A DNA stretch of 64,000 nucleotides from UBA3210 sp048359995 (GCA_048359995.1 DBGCPK010000003.1:62001-126000), one strand, 5' to 3'. Shown: positions 25,281 to 35,094, counted from the stretch's first letter. Notes: generated from the sequence alone by a model not told the origin. Program-made: numbers and translations.

Positions 25281-25846
25281 TGTATTACTATCTGAAGGGT
25301 TCGATCGTCGAAGTCGGCGAAGAGTCGATCGTCATCGATGTCGGCGGCGTCGGCTATCTGGTGCTGATGTCGCATCCGGAGGCATATCGCGAAGGCGATT
25401 CCGCGCTGGTTTACGTATCTCAAATCGTCCGTGAGGACGAACATTATTTCGTCGGCTTTTCTTCGCTGAAAGAGAAAGATATTTTCTCCAAACTGATCAC
25501 CTGCAAGGGAATCGGCCCGAAGACGGCGTTGGGCGCGTTGAGGGATATCACGCTGGAAGATTTTCTATCCGCGGTTCGGAATAACGACGTCAAAGCGTTG
25601 AAAAAATTGTCGGGAATCGGCCCGAAAGCGGCTTCGCAGATCATCCTCGACTTGCAAGGAGTGCTGACCGTCGATCCGGCAAAGGCGACGGAGAAGTGGA
25701 GCCCCGCGCAGGAAGACGCCCGCGCGGCATTGAAGAATCTGGGATTCCGGATCAAGGAAATCGACGACTGTCTGAAACAGATAGAAGGCGATTTCACCGC
25801 GGAACAATATATCCGTCAAGTATTGCAAAGGATCAAGAAAGGTTGA
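25280..25846 (+). CDS. ruvA: Holliday junction branch migration protein RuvA
   Basis: A 188-aa DNA-binding protein that forms a tetramer on Holliday junctions and loads RuvB. An OB fold is at about 1-62, two helix-hairpin-helix motifs (GIGPKTALGAL and GIGPKAASQII) at about 75-130, and a C-terminal RuvB-binding domain at about 140-188. The start MYYYLKG at 25280 overlaps the stop of the upstream microprotein gene. ruvB follows after 2 bp. Confidence 0.97.
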   Translation: MYYYLKGSIVEVGEESIVIDVGGVGYLVLMSHPEAYREGDSALVYVSQIVREDEHYFVGFSSLKEKDIFSKLITCKGIGPKTALGALRDITLEDFLSAVRNNDVKALKKLSGIGPKAASQIILDLQGVLTVDPAKATEKWSPAQEDARAALKNLGFRIKEIDDCLKQIEGDFTAEQYIRQVLQRIKKG

Positions 25847-25848
25847 TT

Positions 25849-26853
25849 ATGTCGAAATTAACGAGTCCCGAAAACGTCAACGAGCAAGAAAAAGACGAAG
25901 AAATCTCTCTTCGTCCTTTGAGTTTGGACGAATACGTCGGGCAGAGCCAAATCAAGGAAAATCTGAAAATCTTCATCACCGCGGCGAAAAAGCGGAACGA
26001 AACGCTGGATCACGTGCTGGTCTACGGACCTCCGGGCTTGGGAAAAACGACTCTCGCTTACGTCGTCGCCAATGAAATGGGCGGAAAAATCCGTCTCGTC
26101 AACGGGCCTTCGATCGAAAAACCGGGCGATCTGGCGGCGATTTTGTCGACGATCGAACCCGGGGATATCCTCTTCATCGACGAAATTCACCGAATTCCTC
26201 GCGTCGTGGAAGAAATTCTCTACGGAGCGATGGAAGATTTTACTTTGACTTTGATGGTGGGACGCGACGACGACGCGAGAAACATCACGATCGATCTTGC
26301 GCCGTTTACTTTATTCGGAGCAACGACGCGTCCGGGCGATCTTTCTTCGCCGTTGAGGGATCGTTTCGGCATCGTTTCCCGTTTGGATTATTACTCGATC
26401 GAAGAATTGAAAAAAATCATATTGAGAACCAGTCGCGTCTTTCAGATGCCGATCGACGACGACGCGGCCGAGGCCATCGCTTTGAGAAGCCGCGGTACGC
26501 CGAGAATCGCCAATCGAATTTATCGTCGTGTTCGCGATTTCGCTTCGTTCGCCGATCTCGAAAGCATCGATCCGGCGGTTTGCGAAAACGCTTTTCAAAT
26601 GCTCCGCATCGATTCGTTGGGACTCGACGATGTCGATACGAGATACATACGCGCCTTAGTCAAACGCTTCAACGGAGGTCCCGTCGGTTTGGAGACTTTG
26701 GCTTCGACGATCGGCGAAGAGATGAACAACCTCGAAGAAGTTTGCGAGCCGTATCTTCTGAAACTCGGAATGATAAACAAAACCCCGCGCGGCAGGGTCG
26801 CTACCGAAAAGGCTTATCGCCATTTCAAGATCGATCTTTTCGCGAAAGATTGA
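25849..26853 (+). CDS. ruvB: Holliday junction helicase RuvB
   Basis: A AAA+ motor (334 aa) that drives branch migration with RuvA. Walker A is GPPGLGKTTLA, Walker B LFIDEIHR, sensor FGATTRPGDL, and a C-terminal winged helix ends the protein. The start MSKLTSPENV at 25849 lies 2 bp after the ruvA stop. In B. subtilis queA-tgt-yrbF follow; here a convergent membrane protein gene follows. Confidence 0.98.
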   Translation: MSKLTSPENVNEQEKDEEISLRPLSLDEYVGQSQIKENLKIFITAAKKRNETLDHVLVYGPPGLGKTTLAYVVANEMGGKIRLVNGPSIEKPGDLAAILSTIEPGDILFIDEIHRIPRVVEEILYGAMEDFTLTLMVGRDDDARNITIDLAPFTLFGATTRPGDLSSPLRDRFGIVSRLDYYSIEELKKIILRTSRVFQMPIDDDAAEAIALRSRGTPRIANRIYRRVRDFASFADLESIDPAVCENAFQMLRIDSLGLDDVDTRYIRALVKRFNGGPVGLETLASTIGEEMNNLEEVCEPYLLKLGMINKTPRGRVATEKAYRHFKIDLFAKD

Positions 26854-26907
26854 GAGCGGTGCATCTCTTTCCGAAGCGCGGTTTTCAGGATCGGCTTATC
26901 CGAAAAA

Positions 26908-27285
26908 TCAGTTGGATTTCAGCCTTCGCGAACCGATGTTGACGCCGATGATGCAGCCGACGACGATCAAAAGGCATCGGCTGACGACGATGTAGACGGA
27001 AGAAAACTGAAAATCTTTATCGATCAGCTTGTAAGAATAGATGATGACCAAGTAAATCAAAGTGAGAAGGAGACCGTTGAAAAGTCCCTTCTTTTTTTCG
27101 ACGAGTCCGAAGATAAGTCCGAGCAGAAAAAAGAGCGCCAGAGACAGGGCCAAAAGCAGATTGTCGTTGACGTTGATCGAAATGACGTGAAACGAACTGA
27201 GCAGGGAAATCGTCAACGTCAGAACAACTCCGAGAATAATCACGAAAATAAAGGACAGACTAATATTGGTAAATTTACGTTTCAT
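26908..27285 (-). CDS. TIGR04086/YrzE-like four-helix membrane protein
   Basis: A 125-aa protein with four hydrophobic helices (about 8-30, 42-62, 70-88 and 99-118), with TIGR04086-like spacing including LLGLIFGLVEKKKGLFNG and a terminal CIIGVNIGSR. In B. subtilis yrzE is next to yrbG (DUF421) and spoVB; the same neighbours occur here, though yrzE is divergent from the DUF421 gene. The start at 27285 is preceded by GAGGTG on the - strand. Function unknown. Confidence 0.68.
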   Translation of the reverse strand: MKRKFTNISLSFIFVIILGVVLTLTISLLSSFHVISINVNDNLLLALSLALFFLLGLIFGLVEKKKGLFNGLLLTLIYLVIIYSYKLIDKDFQFSSVYIVVSRCLLIVVGCIIGVNIGSRRLKSN

Positions 27286-27337
27286 ATCGCACCTCAATAA
27301 AACTTATGAAACTGGACAGGAGTTTAGAAGAAAAATT

Positions 27338-27991
27338 ATGACAATCGAAGAAATCGGACATCTCAGTTACAAAACCTTGATCTGCTACGGCTTTCTGATC
27401 ATCATTCTGAAATTGATGGGAAAGAGGGAAATCGGAAAACTGTCGACATTCGACATCGTGGTCTTTTTCGTCATCAGCGAACTTTTTTCGCTCAGCTTGA
27501 ACGAGCCGAAATCCAGCGTTCTGCACAGTTTGATACCGATCAGCATCATCGTCGTCTTGCAGATCATTACGGCTGTCTTCTCTTTGAAGAACAGAAAATT
27601 CCGGAAGGCGATGGAGGGAATTCCGACTTTTCTGATATACAACGGAAAAATCGACATCAGGCAGATGAAAAAAAATCGGTACAATCTCGACGATCTGCTG
27701 TTGCAGTTGAGAATGAAAGACGTTCAAACGCCCGATGAAGTGCAGTTCGCAATCCTCGAAAACAACGGAGAATTGAATATCATTTTGAAATCCGACAACG
27801 AATTGCTCGATCCGATTCCGATCATCAGCGACGGAGAACTGAATGTCAAGACGATGCAAAGAGTCAATAAAACAAAAGAAGAGATCTATCAGATCATTTT
27901 GAATGAAGGATACAGCCGTTTCGAAGATGTATTCCTGTTGCTTTTAAAGACGGACGGGGTTCTTCTTGTTCCGTACGAAAAAACGAAATAG
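27338..27991 (+). CDS. DUF421 (YetF/YrbG-type) membrane protein
   Basis: A 217-aa protein with three N-terminal membrane helices (about 12-80) containing KLMGKREIGKLSTFDIVVF, the DUF421 signature. A cytosolic two-part domain follows (about 90-215), with IYNGKIDIRQMKKNRYNLDDLLLQLR. YetF-family proteins occur in spore-formers, and some affect the germinant-receptor environment or spore membrane; the role of this one is unknown. CAGGAG lies upstream of the ATG. Its 3' end overlaps the convergent spoVB gene by 48 bp. Confidence 0.87.
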   Translation: MTIEEIGHLSYKTLICYGFLIIILKLMGKREIGKLSTFDIVVFFVISELFSLSLNEPKSSVLHSLIPISIIVVLQIITAVFSLKNRKFRKAMEGIPTFLIYNGKIDIRQMKKNRYNLDDLLLQLRMKDVQTPDEVQFAILENNGELNIILKSDNELLDPIPIISDGELNVKTMQRVNKTKEEIYQIILNEGYSRFEDVFLLLLKTDGVLLVPYEKTK

Positions 27992-29272
27992 AAAGAAGAG
28001 ATTCATCGCGACGTCGATATAGGTGGAAGCGATGATCGCAATGCAGAGTCCGTCGACGCCCAAAGGTTCGATGAGAAATACCATGAGAACGATTCTTCCG
28101 ATGCTGGAAACGATCGTCGAAATCAAGGAGCATCGGGAAAGGTTGAACAGGGAAAGACAAGTGACGATCGGACTTTCGATATAATAGACGACAAAGAAAA
28201 AGGCGTATCTTTTGACCAGATCGCTACCGTAAGGTTGTCCGTAGACGAGCCTTGTCAGCAAATCGCTGAAAAAGAAATAGACGGAAGATACGGCCGCGCC
28301 GATGAAGAAACAGATCGACAGAATGTGGAAAATATACTGCTTCGCCGCGCGGTCGTTCCGACTTCGGATCAGACGCCCGAGATGCGGAATAATTAGATTT
28401 CCGAGCGTTACCGAAATGAATCCGGGCATCAGTAGAAGCGGAAGCACGTATGAGTTGAGAATGCCGTATTGAATCGTTATTTCTTCGACGGAGAGCATTT
28501 TCCGGCTCATCAACGCGGTAAAGACGATCGGTTCGACGAAGTAAGTCAGCGAACCGACCAGTCGCGAAAGCGTCAAGGGAACCGATATTTTCAAGATGCT
28601 TTTGTAGTCGTCCTCTTCCTTTTGATGGCGTCTCAAAAAATCATTTATCTTTCCGAAACTCATATTCCGGTAAAAGAGGAGCATATACGCGATTTGGAAG
28701 ACTTCGCCGACGCAAAGGGAAAAAACCGCGATGGAGGCCTTTACGCTCGGATCGGCGCCGTCGAAGAAAAAGAGGATGACGATCAGGAAGAGGAGACGTC
28801 CGCATTCTTCGAAGACTTGCGAACCCGACGTGAGTTTCATCTCGCCGATACCCAAAAAATAGCCCTTGATGATGCCGGAAATCGATGTCAGAGGTATGAC
28901 GAATACGGCGGCGAAGATCGCCGGAAGCGTCGCCGTATTTTTCAGTAGATATCGGCTGATCGGATAAGCGAATATCGCGAGCAGCAAGATCAGAATAAGA
29001 GAAAGCACGACGGTGATGCTCAACGCGTTCAGGAGAATCGTTTTTCTTCGCTCCGGATGGCGCGCGATCGAAGATCCGATCGCATTCTGCAAGGAGAGAG
29101 AGGAAAGAGTCAAAAGCAGAAGGATCAACGGATTGACCAAAGAAAACAGCGACATCGCTTCCAAACCGAGTTCTCGGGTCATGATGATTTTGGTGATCAA
29201 CGACATACACTTGGCGAATAAGCCGATCAGCAGAACTTCGCTCAGCAGAATAAACTGGACTTTTTTACTCAT
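27944..29272 (-). CDS. spoVB: SpoVB/MurJ-family lipid II flippase-like protein
   Basis: A 442-aa polytopic protein of the MOP/MATE flippase superfamily with about 14 membrane helices. Its N-terminus (SEVLLIGLFAKCMSLITKIIMTRELG) is typical of SpoVB, which is needed for spore cortex peptidoglycan. The DUF421 and yrzE-like neighbours match the B. subtilis yrzE-yrbG-spoVB block. The start at 29272 follows AAGGAG on the - strand; an upstream in-frame start at 29299 has none. Confidence 0.9.
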   Translation of the reverse strand: MSKKVQFILLSEVLLIGLFAKCMSLITKIIMTRELGLEAMSLFSLVNPLILLLLTLSSLSLQNAIGSSIARHPERRKTILLNALSITVVLSLILILLLAIFAYPISRYLLKNTATLPAIFAAVFVIPLTSISGIIKGYFLGIGEMKLTSGSQVFEECGRLLFLIVILFFFDGADPSVKASIAVFSLCVGEVFQIAYMLLFYRNMSFGKINDFLRRHQKEEDDYKSILKISVPLTLSRLVGSLTYFVEPIVFTALMSRKMLSVEEITIQYGILNSYVLPLLLMPGFISVTLGNLIIPHLGRLIRSRNDRAAKQYIFHILSICFFIGAAVSSVYFFFSDLLTRLVYGQPYGSDLVKRYAFFFVVYYIESPIVTCLSLFNLSRCSLISTIVSSIGRIVLMVFLIEPLGVDGLCIAIIASTYIDVAMNLFFLFRFFVRNKKNPVRL

Positions 29273-29316
29273 TTTTCTCCTTGTTATTGAAAATGGCAAA
29301 TCGAAATGATATATTT

Positions 29317-29370
29317 ATTTAGCGATTTCGATTTAACGTTATTTATTTATAAATAAATAATTCGCTAAAT
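29317..29370. promoter_or_regulatory. Nested palindromes between spoVB and secDF
   Basis: An outer inverted repeat ATTTAGCGA (29317-29325) / TCGCTAAAT (29362-29370) encloses a perfect 22-bp A/T-only palindrome (29339-29360). A smaller one, ACTAT-AAATC-ATAGT, lies at 29382-29396. These sit in the divergent promoter region of spoVB and secDF and look like protein-binding sites rather than terminators, since no T run follows. Confidence 0.6.
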
Positions 29371-29434
29371 CTCGGGTCACTACTATAAATCATAGTTAAA
29401 AAACATCAATTATAGAACAACAGGAGGAATAAAA

Positions 29435-31987
29435 ATGCGTCGCTTTGCCGGATATCTTGCCATTGTTATCACCCTGATCCTGACGGTGGCTTTCAATATT
29501 TCCCACCAGATCGGCGATCTGAATCTCGGATTGGAGTACGGAAGCGGATACGAAGCCGTGTACCGCGTCGATTTCGAAGAAAGCAGCAAAGACATCGGAG
29601 ATATCGTCGATATTTTGACGCAACGGATCGAAGATGCCGAAGTCAGAAACGGCAACGTCGAATCCTTTTCCGACGCCGATCGCGACGAGCATCAAATTCG
29701 GATCAAGGCGAATTCCCAAACCGCGGACGAGTTCGAATACATTCTCCGTTCGGCGGAATCGACCGGAGAAATCACCGTTTCCGCCGTGTTGAACGAAGGC
29801 GACTACGCCGAACTTGTCGATCCGTTTGTCCGCGGAAGCGCGAAAGTGGAATGGTCGGGCAGCACCCCTTACGTCTCCGTCAGCGTCAAAGATTACGACG
29901 CTTTCAATTCGTTTGTCACCGCGTGCAACGACGCTTACAAGAAATTCGACGAGGAATACAATACCAGCGACGAGAGCAGCGAATCGACTATCGACGGCGT
30001 CATCGTCGTTTGGTTGGACAAAACGGAAACCGACAGTTATCTCGAAGCGTTTGAAAACGAGAACGAAGTGATTCAGGAAGAAGTCAAGAGCAAGATTCTC
30101 TCCATCATTCCGACTTCTTATTTTCAGGTCACCAAAGATGTCAACGACAAAGTTACCAGCGCGAAATTGCTGATCGACAGATACGATTTCGATCAGATTC
30201 AGATGGTCGGTCAATCGGCGCATACGATCGAAAGATTGCTGAATTACGAACCGCAGGATTATTCCTTGACCCGCCTCTATGTGCAGAGAATCAGCGCGAC
30301 TTACGGAAGCAATACGTTCAATATCATGTTGATCGGACTCGGTATCGCCGTGTTGGCCGTTGCCGTCTTCCTCATCGTCCGTTACGGGTTGGCCGGATTA
30401 TCCGCAAGTGCGTCTCTGGCGCTTTCCTCTCTATTGATTTTGATCGTCTTCAATTTCTTCGAATACACCGTAACGACGATGGTCTTCGTCGCGTTTATCC
30501 TGTCGATAATCATCAATTTGGCTTTCTTGATTCCGCTATTGGAAAACTTCCGCGAAGAATTATTAAAAGGAAAAAGCGTCGTCAAAGCCAGTCAGGAAGC
30601 CTTTTCCGTCTCTAAGTTTACTTCTTTGGACGTTCTGGTCTGCTCGTTGATCGTCAATATCGTTACGATTGCGGTTTCGATCAATCAGGTCAAACTGCTT
30701 CCGATCACACTGGTGATCTCTACGATCGTCTCTTATGTGATCGACCGACTGCTGATGCGCTTGATGATGTGGTGGCTGACCAATTCGAAAGTCGGCGAAA
30801 AAAAGAGAATCTACGGCGTAAAAGAAAGCGACTGTCCGATCGTCAGCCGCGACGAAGTGCAGAAAAAATTCAACTTTATGCACAAATTCAATCCGAACAA
30901 GACGAACAAGATAGCAGAAATCGGTACGGCTGTTTTAAGCGCTTTGTGCGCGATCATCATCGCTGTCTTCGCGTTTGTACCTTCGTTGAACGCCTTTCAT
31001 TACACCGAAGAATTCAACGCGACTACGAGAATCGAAATTACTTCGGAGATGACGACTTCTCACCATCTCTTCGAAACGAAAAAGTCGGTCATCGATTTCT
31101 TCGAGGAAGAATATCAACTTACGCCGAGTTCGGTGGAAATCAATCTGGTGGAGAACGTGATCACCGATTCTTCGAACCGCGACGATCTTCCGACGATCGC
31201 TTACATTTCCGTCGGTTTCGACCGCGTGATCGATTTCAGTTACGAAGAGTACGAAACATTGCAACTCAGCATTCGCGATTTGGATTACGGAGAAAACGCC
31301 GAGGTCTACATCGGAACCACCGAGTCGAATATGCCGAATTACATTCTGCGTTACAGCATTTCCACCTTGCTGGTATTCGGTTTGGTTGCTTCTGCCTACT
31401 ATCTGATTCGTTTTAAAGTCAGCTACGGAATCGCGAACCTGTCTACGGTCGTCGAACCGGCCTTATTAACGCTGGCTATTCTGATCGTTTCTCGAATTCC
31501 GGCCTCTCCTCTCGTGCTGATGGGCGTGGCTTCCGGACTCTTCATCGGCAGTCTGATTCAGATTCCTCTGTTCAGCAAGATGAAGAAACTGACTCGGGAA
31601 AGCAAGACGCGCGCGCTGAATTTCGATCAGCGTCGCGAGATCGCTCTGGCGGCAAATCGTGAGAGCCTTCACATCGTCGTGAAACTGGGGCTGATCGCGT
31701 TAGTCGGTACGATCCTTCTGGCTTGTTTCTCTCCGATCGAAGTCATCAGCGTTTATATCGGCATGGCTTTCGCTCTTCTGTTCACCCTCTTAGAAATCTG
31801 CTCGACCTTTACACCTGTTTATCTGGCGGTCGAAAAGGGATTGTACTCTTTGAAAGTGAAACGGCTGTCCAAGAGTCAGAAGGCTCGAAAGGAAAGAGGA
31901 AAGAAGCGCTTGAAAAAGATCAAAGAGGCGCATAAAAACGTCGGTTCCGAGCCGGAAGAAGCGACAATTCCGGGCATTAACGATTAA
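29435..31987 (+). CDS. secDF: SecD-SecF fusion protein translocase subunit (degenerate motifs)
   Basis: A membrane protein (850 aa; B. subtilis SecDF 737) assisting Sec-dependent secretion. Six membrane helices and a large outer loop in the SecD half are followed by the same in the SecF half (from about 485), with a basic C-terminal tail. Order and topology fit SecDF, and recJ follows as in Bacillus. Hallmark motifs are altered: LGLDLxGG is LGLEYGSG; the SecF DFxxGT is EEFNATT; and the proton-channel motifs VDANVLIFERI and NDTVVxFDRI are replaced by uncharged LAFLIPLLENF and GSLIQIPLFSKM. AGGAGG precedes the ATG. Confidence 0.85.
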   Translation: MRRFAGYLAIVITLILTVAFNISHQIGDLNLGLEYGSGYEAVYRVDFEESSKDIGDIVDILTQRIEDAEVRNGNVESFSDADRDEHQIRIKANSQTADEFEYILRSAESTGEITVSAVLNEGDYAELVDPFVRGSAKVEWSGSTPYVSVSVKDYDAFNSFVTACNDAYKKFDEEYNTSDESSESTIDGVIVVWLDKTETDSYLEAFENENEVIQEEVKSKILSIIPTSYFQVTKDVNDKVTSAKLLIDRYDFDQIQMVGQSAHTIERLLNYEPQDYSLTRLYVQRISATYGSNTFNIMLIGLGIAVLAVAVFLIVRYGLAGLSASASLALSSLLILIVFNFFEYTVTTMVFVAFILSIIINLAFLIPLLENFREELLKGKSVVKASQEAFSVSKFTSLDVLVCSLIVNIVTIAVSINQVKLLPITLVISTIVSYVIDRLLMRLMMWWLTNSKVGEKKRIYGVKESDCPIVSRDEVQKKFNFMHKFNPNKTNKIAEIGTAVLSALCAIIIAVFAFVPSLNAFHYTEEFNATTRIEITSEMTTSHHLFETKKSVIDFFEEEYQLTPSSVEINLVENVITDSSNRDDLPTIAYISVGFDRVIDFSYEEYETLQLSIRDLDYGENAEVYIGTTESNMPNYILRYSISTLLVFGLVASAYYLIRFKVSYGIANLSTVVEPALLTLAILIVSRIPASPLVLMGVASGLFIGSLIQIPLFSKMKKLTRESKTRALNFDQRREIALAANRESLHIVVKLGLIALVGTILLACFSPIEVISVYIGMAFALLFTLLEICSTFTPVYLAVEKGLYSLKVKRLSKSQKARKERGKKRLKKIKEAHKNVGSEPEEATIPGIND

Positions 31988-31994
31988 AATTTAC

Positions 31995-32018
31995 AGGTTG
32001 CGTTACGCAACCTTTTTT
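31995..32018 (+). terminator. Rho-independent terminator of secDF
   Basis: Stem AGGTTGCG / CGCAACCT with a TTA loop and six T. It ends 13 bp before the recJ start. Confidence 0.9.
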
Positions 32019-32031
32019 CGAAGAGGTATGT

Positions 32032-33579
32032 ATGAATTTTGCAAATAAACTGAGAGAAGCGATGGGAATCACTTCGGAAGAATTCGCCGTTTTAAACGAA
32101 ACGATCACTTTGGATCAAATCGAAAGTCCGGATCACTTCGATCAGATGGAGACGGCCGTCGAACGCATCGAAAGGGCGATGAAGAACCGCGAAAAGATCA
32201 TGATTTACGGCGATTACGACTGCGACGGAATTTGCAGCGTTTCGATCTTGGTTAAAACTTTCGGAAAGTTGAATTATCCGGTAGGTTATTACATTCCTTC
32301 CCGCTATAAGGACGGCTACGGAATCAACGAAATGTTGGTCGAGGAAATTCGGAAAAAAGGCTATACCCTGATCATCACCGTCGACAACGGGGTCCGGCAG
32401 TTTTCGGCTTTGAAAAAGGCGAAAGAGGCTGGGATCGACGTGATCCTGACCGATCACCACGAATTCGCCGATTCCTTGCCGGAGTGCTTCTGCCTGATTC
32501 ACCCTTTCCGCAAGAAAATCGACGCGATGGGGCAATGCGGTGCGTACGTCGCCTTTATGCTTTCGATCGCGCTTTTGAAAAAAGTCGACGAGTATCTTCT
32601 CTCTCTGGCCGCTCTTGCCACCGTTTCCGACGTGATGCCGATGAAAAGCCACAATCGCAATTTGGTCCGTTATGCGGTTCAGAACCATCTTCCGGACTCC
32701 TTTTTGAATTTGACGTTGCTCAGCCGTTCTACGACGATCGACGAGCGCGCGATGGGCTACGTCATCGCGCCGAAGATCAATGCGGTAGGCAGAGTAAGAG
32801 AAGACACTTCGCCTAATCGCGTGGTGAAATTTTTGGTGAGCGAAGATAAGAGCGAAATGCTCTCATTGGCCGATTTTATCGATTCCGTCAACGACGAGCG
32901 GAAGAGCCTTTGTCAAAGCGCCTATTCGAACTTGTCTATCGACGCGACGGATAAGAAAGTGCTTGTCTTTTGCCTTCCGACGTTAAAGGAGGGTCTGATC
33001 GGTCTGGTGGCCGCGCGAATTTCTTCGCAATGGAATAGACCGGCCATCGTCTTCACGAAATGCGAAGGAGGATTTCTCAAAGGAAGCGGCAGAAGCCTGC
33101 CCGGATTTTCTCTGGTCGACGCCTTCGGGAAATTGTCCGATCTGATCGTCGTTTCCGGCGGACATGCTCTGGCGGGAGGACTCACTATCCGCGAAGAGAA
33201 TCTCGAAGAATTCGTCTCGCGGATCAACCGAATCGGAGAAAGCGCGATCATTCAAAAGAAGAAGCTCCGAATCATCGCGATGGATGAAGACGATTTCACC
33301 TATGAAAATTATCTTTTGATCCGGAATCTCGGACCGTACGGCGAAGAATTCGAAGAACCGCTTCTATCCTACGAAGTCGAAGTTCGCCATCTCCGCTACA
33401 TCGGCAAGGCAAAGCAGCATTTCCGCGGAACTTTGAACGAGAACTGCTCGTTCGTCTGCTTCAATTACGATCCTGAGAAGGTGAAAAAGGAGAAAATCAC
33501 CTTAATCGGGCGATTGGACTTGGATAATTTCGCCGGGAATCGTAAAATGGTATTTACCGCGACGGATATCGTGGAATAA
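32032..33579 (+). CDS. recJ: Single-stranded-DNA exonuclease RecJ (DHH family)
   Basis: A Mn-dependent 5'-3' exonuclease for recombination and repair. It is 515 aa, near the minimal core length (E. coli 577) and without the long C-terminal extension of Bacillus RecJ (786). Motif I is DYDCDG (61-66), motif III DHH (141-143), and the DHHA1 glycine-rich motif GGHALAGG lies near residue 380. The OB-fold part is at about 400-515. It sits downstream of secDF as in Bacillus, beyond the secDF terminator. Confidence 0.92.
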   Translation: MNFANKLREAMGITSEEFAVLNETITLDQIESPDHFDQMETAVERIERAMKNREKIMIYGDYDCDGICSVSILVKTFGKLNYPVGYYIPSRYKDGYGINEMLVEEIRKKGYTLIITVDNGVRQFSALKKAKEAGIDVILTDHHEFADSLPECFCLIHPFRKKIDAMGQCGAYVAFMLSIALLKKVDEYLLSLAALATVSDVMPMKSHNRNLVRYAVQNHLPDSFLNLTLLSRSTTIDERAMGYVIAPKINAVGRVREDTSPNRVVKFLVSEDKSEMLSLADFIDSVNDERKSLCQSAYSNLSIDATDKKVLVFCLPTLKEGLIGLVAARISSQWNRPAIVFTKCEGGFLKGSGRSLPGFSLVDAFGKLSDLIVVSGGHALAGGLTIREENLEEFVSRINRIGESAIIQKKKLRIIAMDEDDFTYENYLLIRNLGPYGEEFEEPLLSYEVEVRHLRYIGKAKQHFRGTLNENCSFVCFNYDPEKVKKEKITLIGRLDLDNFAGNRKMVFTATDIVE

Positions 33580-33590
33580 GGAGGAGATTT

Positions 33591-35069
33591 ATGGTCGTGC
33601 AAATCGTTTTGATCAGCCTGTTGCTGGCTGTCGGTCCGGCTTTCGGAATTTATTTCGCGTGCAACCGGAAAAAGTCGGTTTTCTGCCGTCATATCGATGA
33701 AAGCAGCGTCGTCATCGGCGGGGACGGAAAAAACCGTTTGGTTTACCTGATTTTGACGGGTCTTTATCATCTGGGGTTGATCGTTCTTCTGATCGGCACG
33801 TGCTTGAAATGGATTCAGGGAACTTACGTCTATCTCTGCCTGATTCTTCTGGCGTTGATCGCCTTTCTTTCCATTCAATATCTGGCCGGCGACTTTTTCG
33901 CCTGTCTGGAATTTACCGATGAGGGAATTGTCGAAAGCAAGCCGTTTCGGAAGCAGAGACGCATCTCGTATGAAGAGATCGACAGGACTTCCTGCGGACG
34001 CGATCTCAACATCGTTCTCTATAAGAACAACGCCGCGATCGCTTATTTTTCCGCGCGCAGCGAAAAAGCCGCCGACGCGGTGAAAAAGATGGTCGCTTTC
34101 GGCTTACGTTTCGATCGGGAATTGCTTCAATTTCTGAATCTTCCCGTCGATGAACCTGTCGTCAGTGAAAACGGAGAATCTTCCGAAGCGGAAGTCGAGG
34201 TTAAAAAGGAGGACAAGCAGGCATTCACCGAAGCGCAGATCGAAGCCTACGGACAGATCGGCAGGGAATTCCGCGAAAATGCGCGGATTCATCGAAGAAA
34301 CGACATCGTCAAGGCCGTCCTCTTTCAGATTATCTGCTTAGCCGTCATCGTTTTGCTTTGTCTGATGTTCCGCTCGTATTTTATGTTTGTGTTGCTGCTC
34401 GTCAACGTCTATCTGGCTTATTCCAAAGTCAAAGAACTGCGCGCAAAATACGATTTTCGGGATCTGAACGACTTCGAACTCGGAAAAAAGTACGCGCATT
34501 TGAATCCGAAAGTGGTCGGCTATCATCGAGAGAAGAATCGCGCGTTTAAGTCGACGGCGATTATGATCGGCATTCTTCTTGCCGCGCTCATCGGCTTTTC
34601 CGCATTTACGTTGATCAAGGCCGAGCCGATCGGTTACGACGGGACGACGGAGATTCAGGGAACGTTGAAATCGATCGCCGAAGAGACCTACGTTACGATC
34701 AAAATCGACGACAGCGAGGCTCGATATGCCGATTATTCTTTTCTCATTCCCAATGCGTTGAACGGCTATTTGAATAAGGAAGAAATGCTCAGAGAAACGA
34801 TCGATCAGGAAGTTTCGATAAAAGCGATTCTCGACGATGACAAGAAGAGTGCGACGGTGTACTACATCAAAATCGGCGAAACCGAATATGTCAATCTGGA
34901 GACGTTGGACGCCTACTATCGGGCGTATTTGAACCAGCAATGGATCACTTTATACGTTACGATCGCTTTGGAAGTCGTCTTGATCGGCGGGTCGGTCGCT
35001 TACTATTTCTATAATCGCGCGGAAGAAAAAAAGGAAACGATCGATTTGAGAAACGAGACAAAAGCGTAG
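33591..35069 (+). CDS. Multi-pass membrane protein, unknown function
   Basis: A 492-aa protein not assigned to a family. Visible order: membrane helix 1-23, two helices at about 47-95, a cytosolic stretch resembling a bacterial PH-like domain (about 96-180, FTDEGIVESKPFRKQRRISYEEI), an acidic linker, two helices at about 237-275, another at about 310-330, an outer beta domain (about 335-445) and a last helix (455-478). AAGGAGGAG precedes the ATG, 11 bp after recJ, so it is likely cotranscribed with recJ. Confidence 0.72.
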   Translation: MVVQIVLISLLLAVGPAFGIYFACNRKKSVFCRHIDESSVVIGGDGKNRLVYLILTGLYHLGLIVLLIGTCLKWIQGTYVYLCLILLALIAFLSIQYLAGDFFACLEFTDEGIVESKPFRKQRRISYEEIDRTSCGRDLNIVLYKNNAAIAYFSARSEKAADAVKKMVAFGLRFDRELLQFLNLPVDEPVVSENGESSEAEVEVKKEDKQAFTEAQIEAYGQIGREFRENARIHRRNDIVKAVLFQIICLAVIVLLCLMFRSYFMFVLLLVNVYLAYSKVKELRAKYDFRDLNDFELGKKYAHLNPKVVGYHREKNRAFKSTAIMIGILLAALIGFSAFTLIKAEPIGYDGTTEIQGTLKSIAEETYVTIKIDDSEARYADYSFLIPNALNGYLNKEEMLRETIDQEVSIKAILDDDKKSATVYYIKIGETEYVNLETLDAYYRAYLNQQWITLYVTIALEVVLIGGSVAYYFYNRAEEKKETIDLRNETKA

Positions 35070-35094
35070 TTTTGTTTTTTGCCAATAAATGGCT

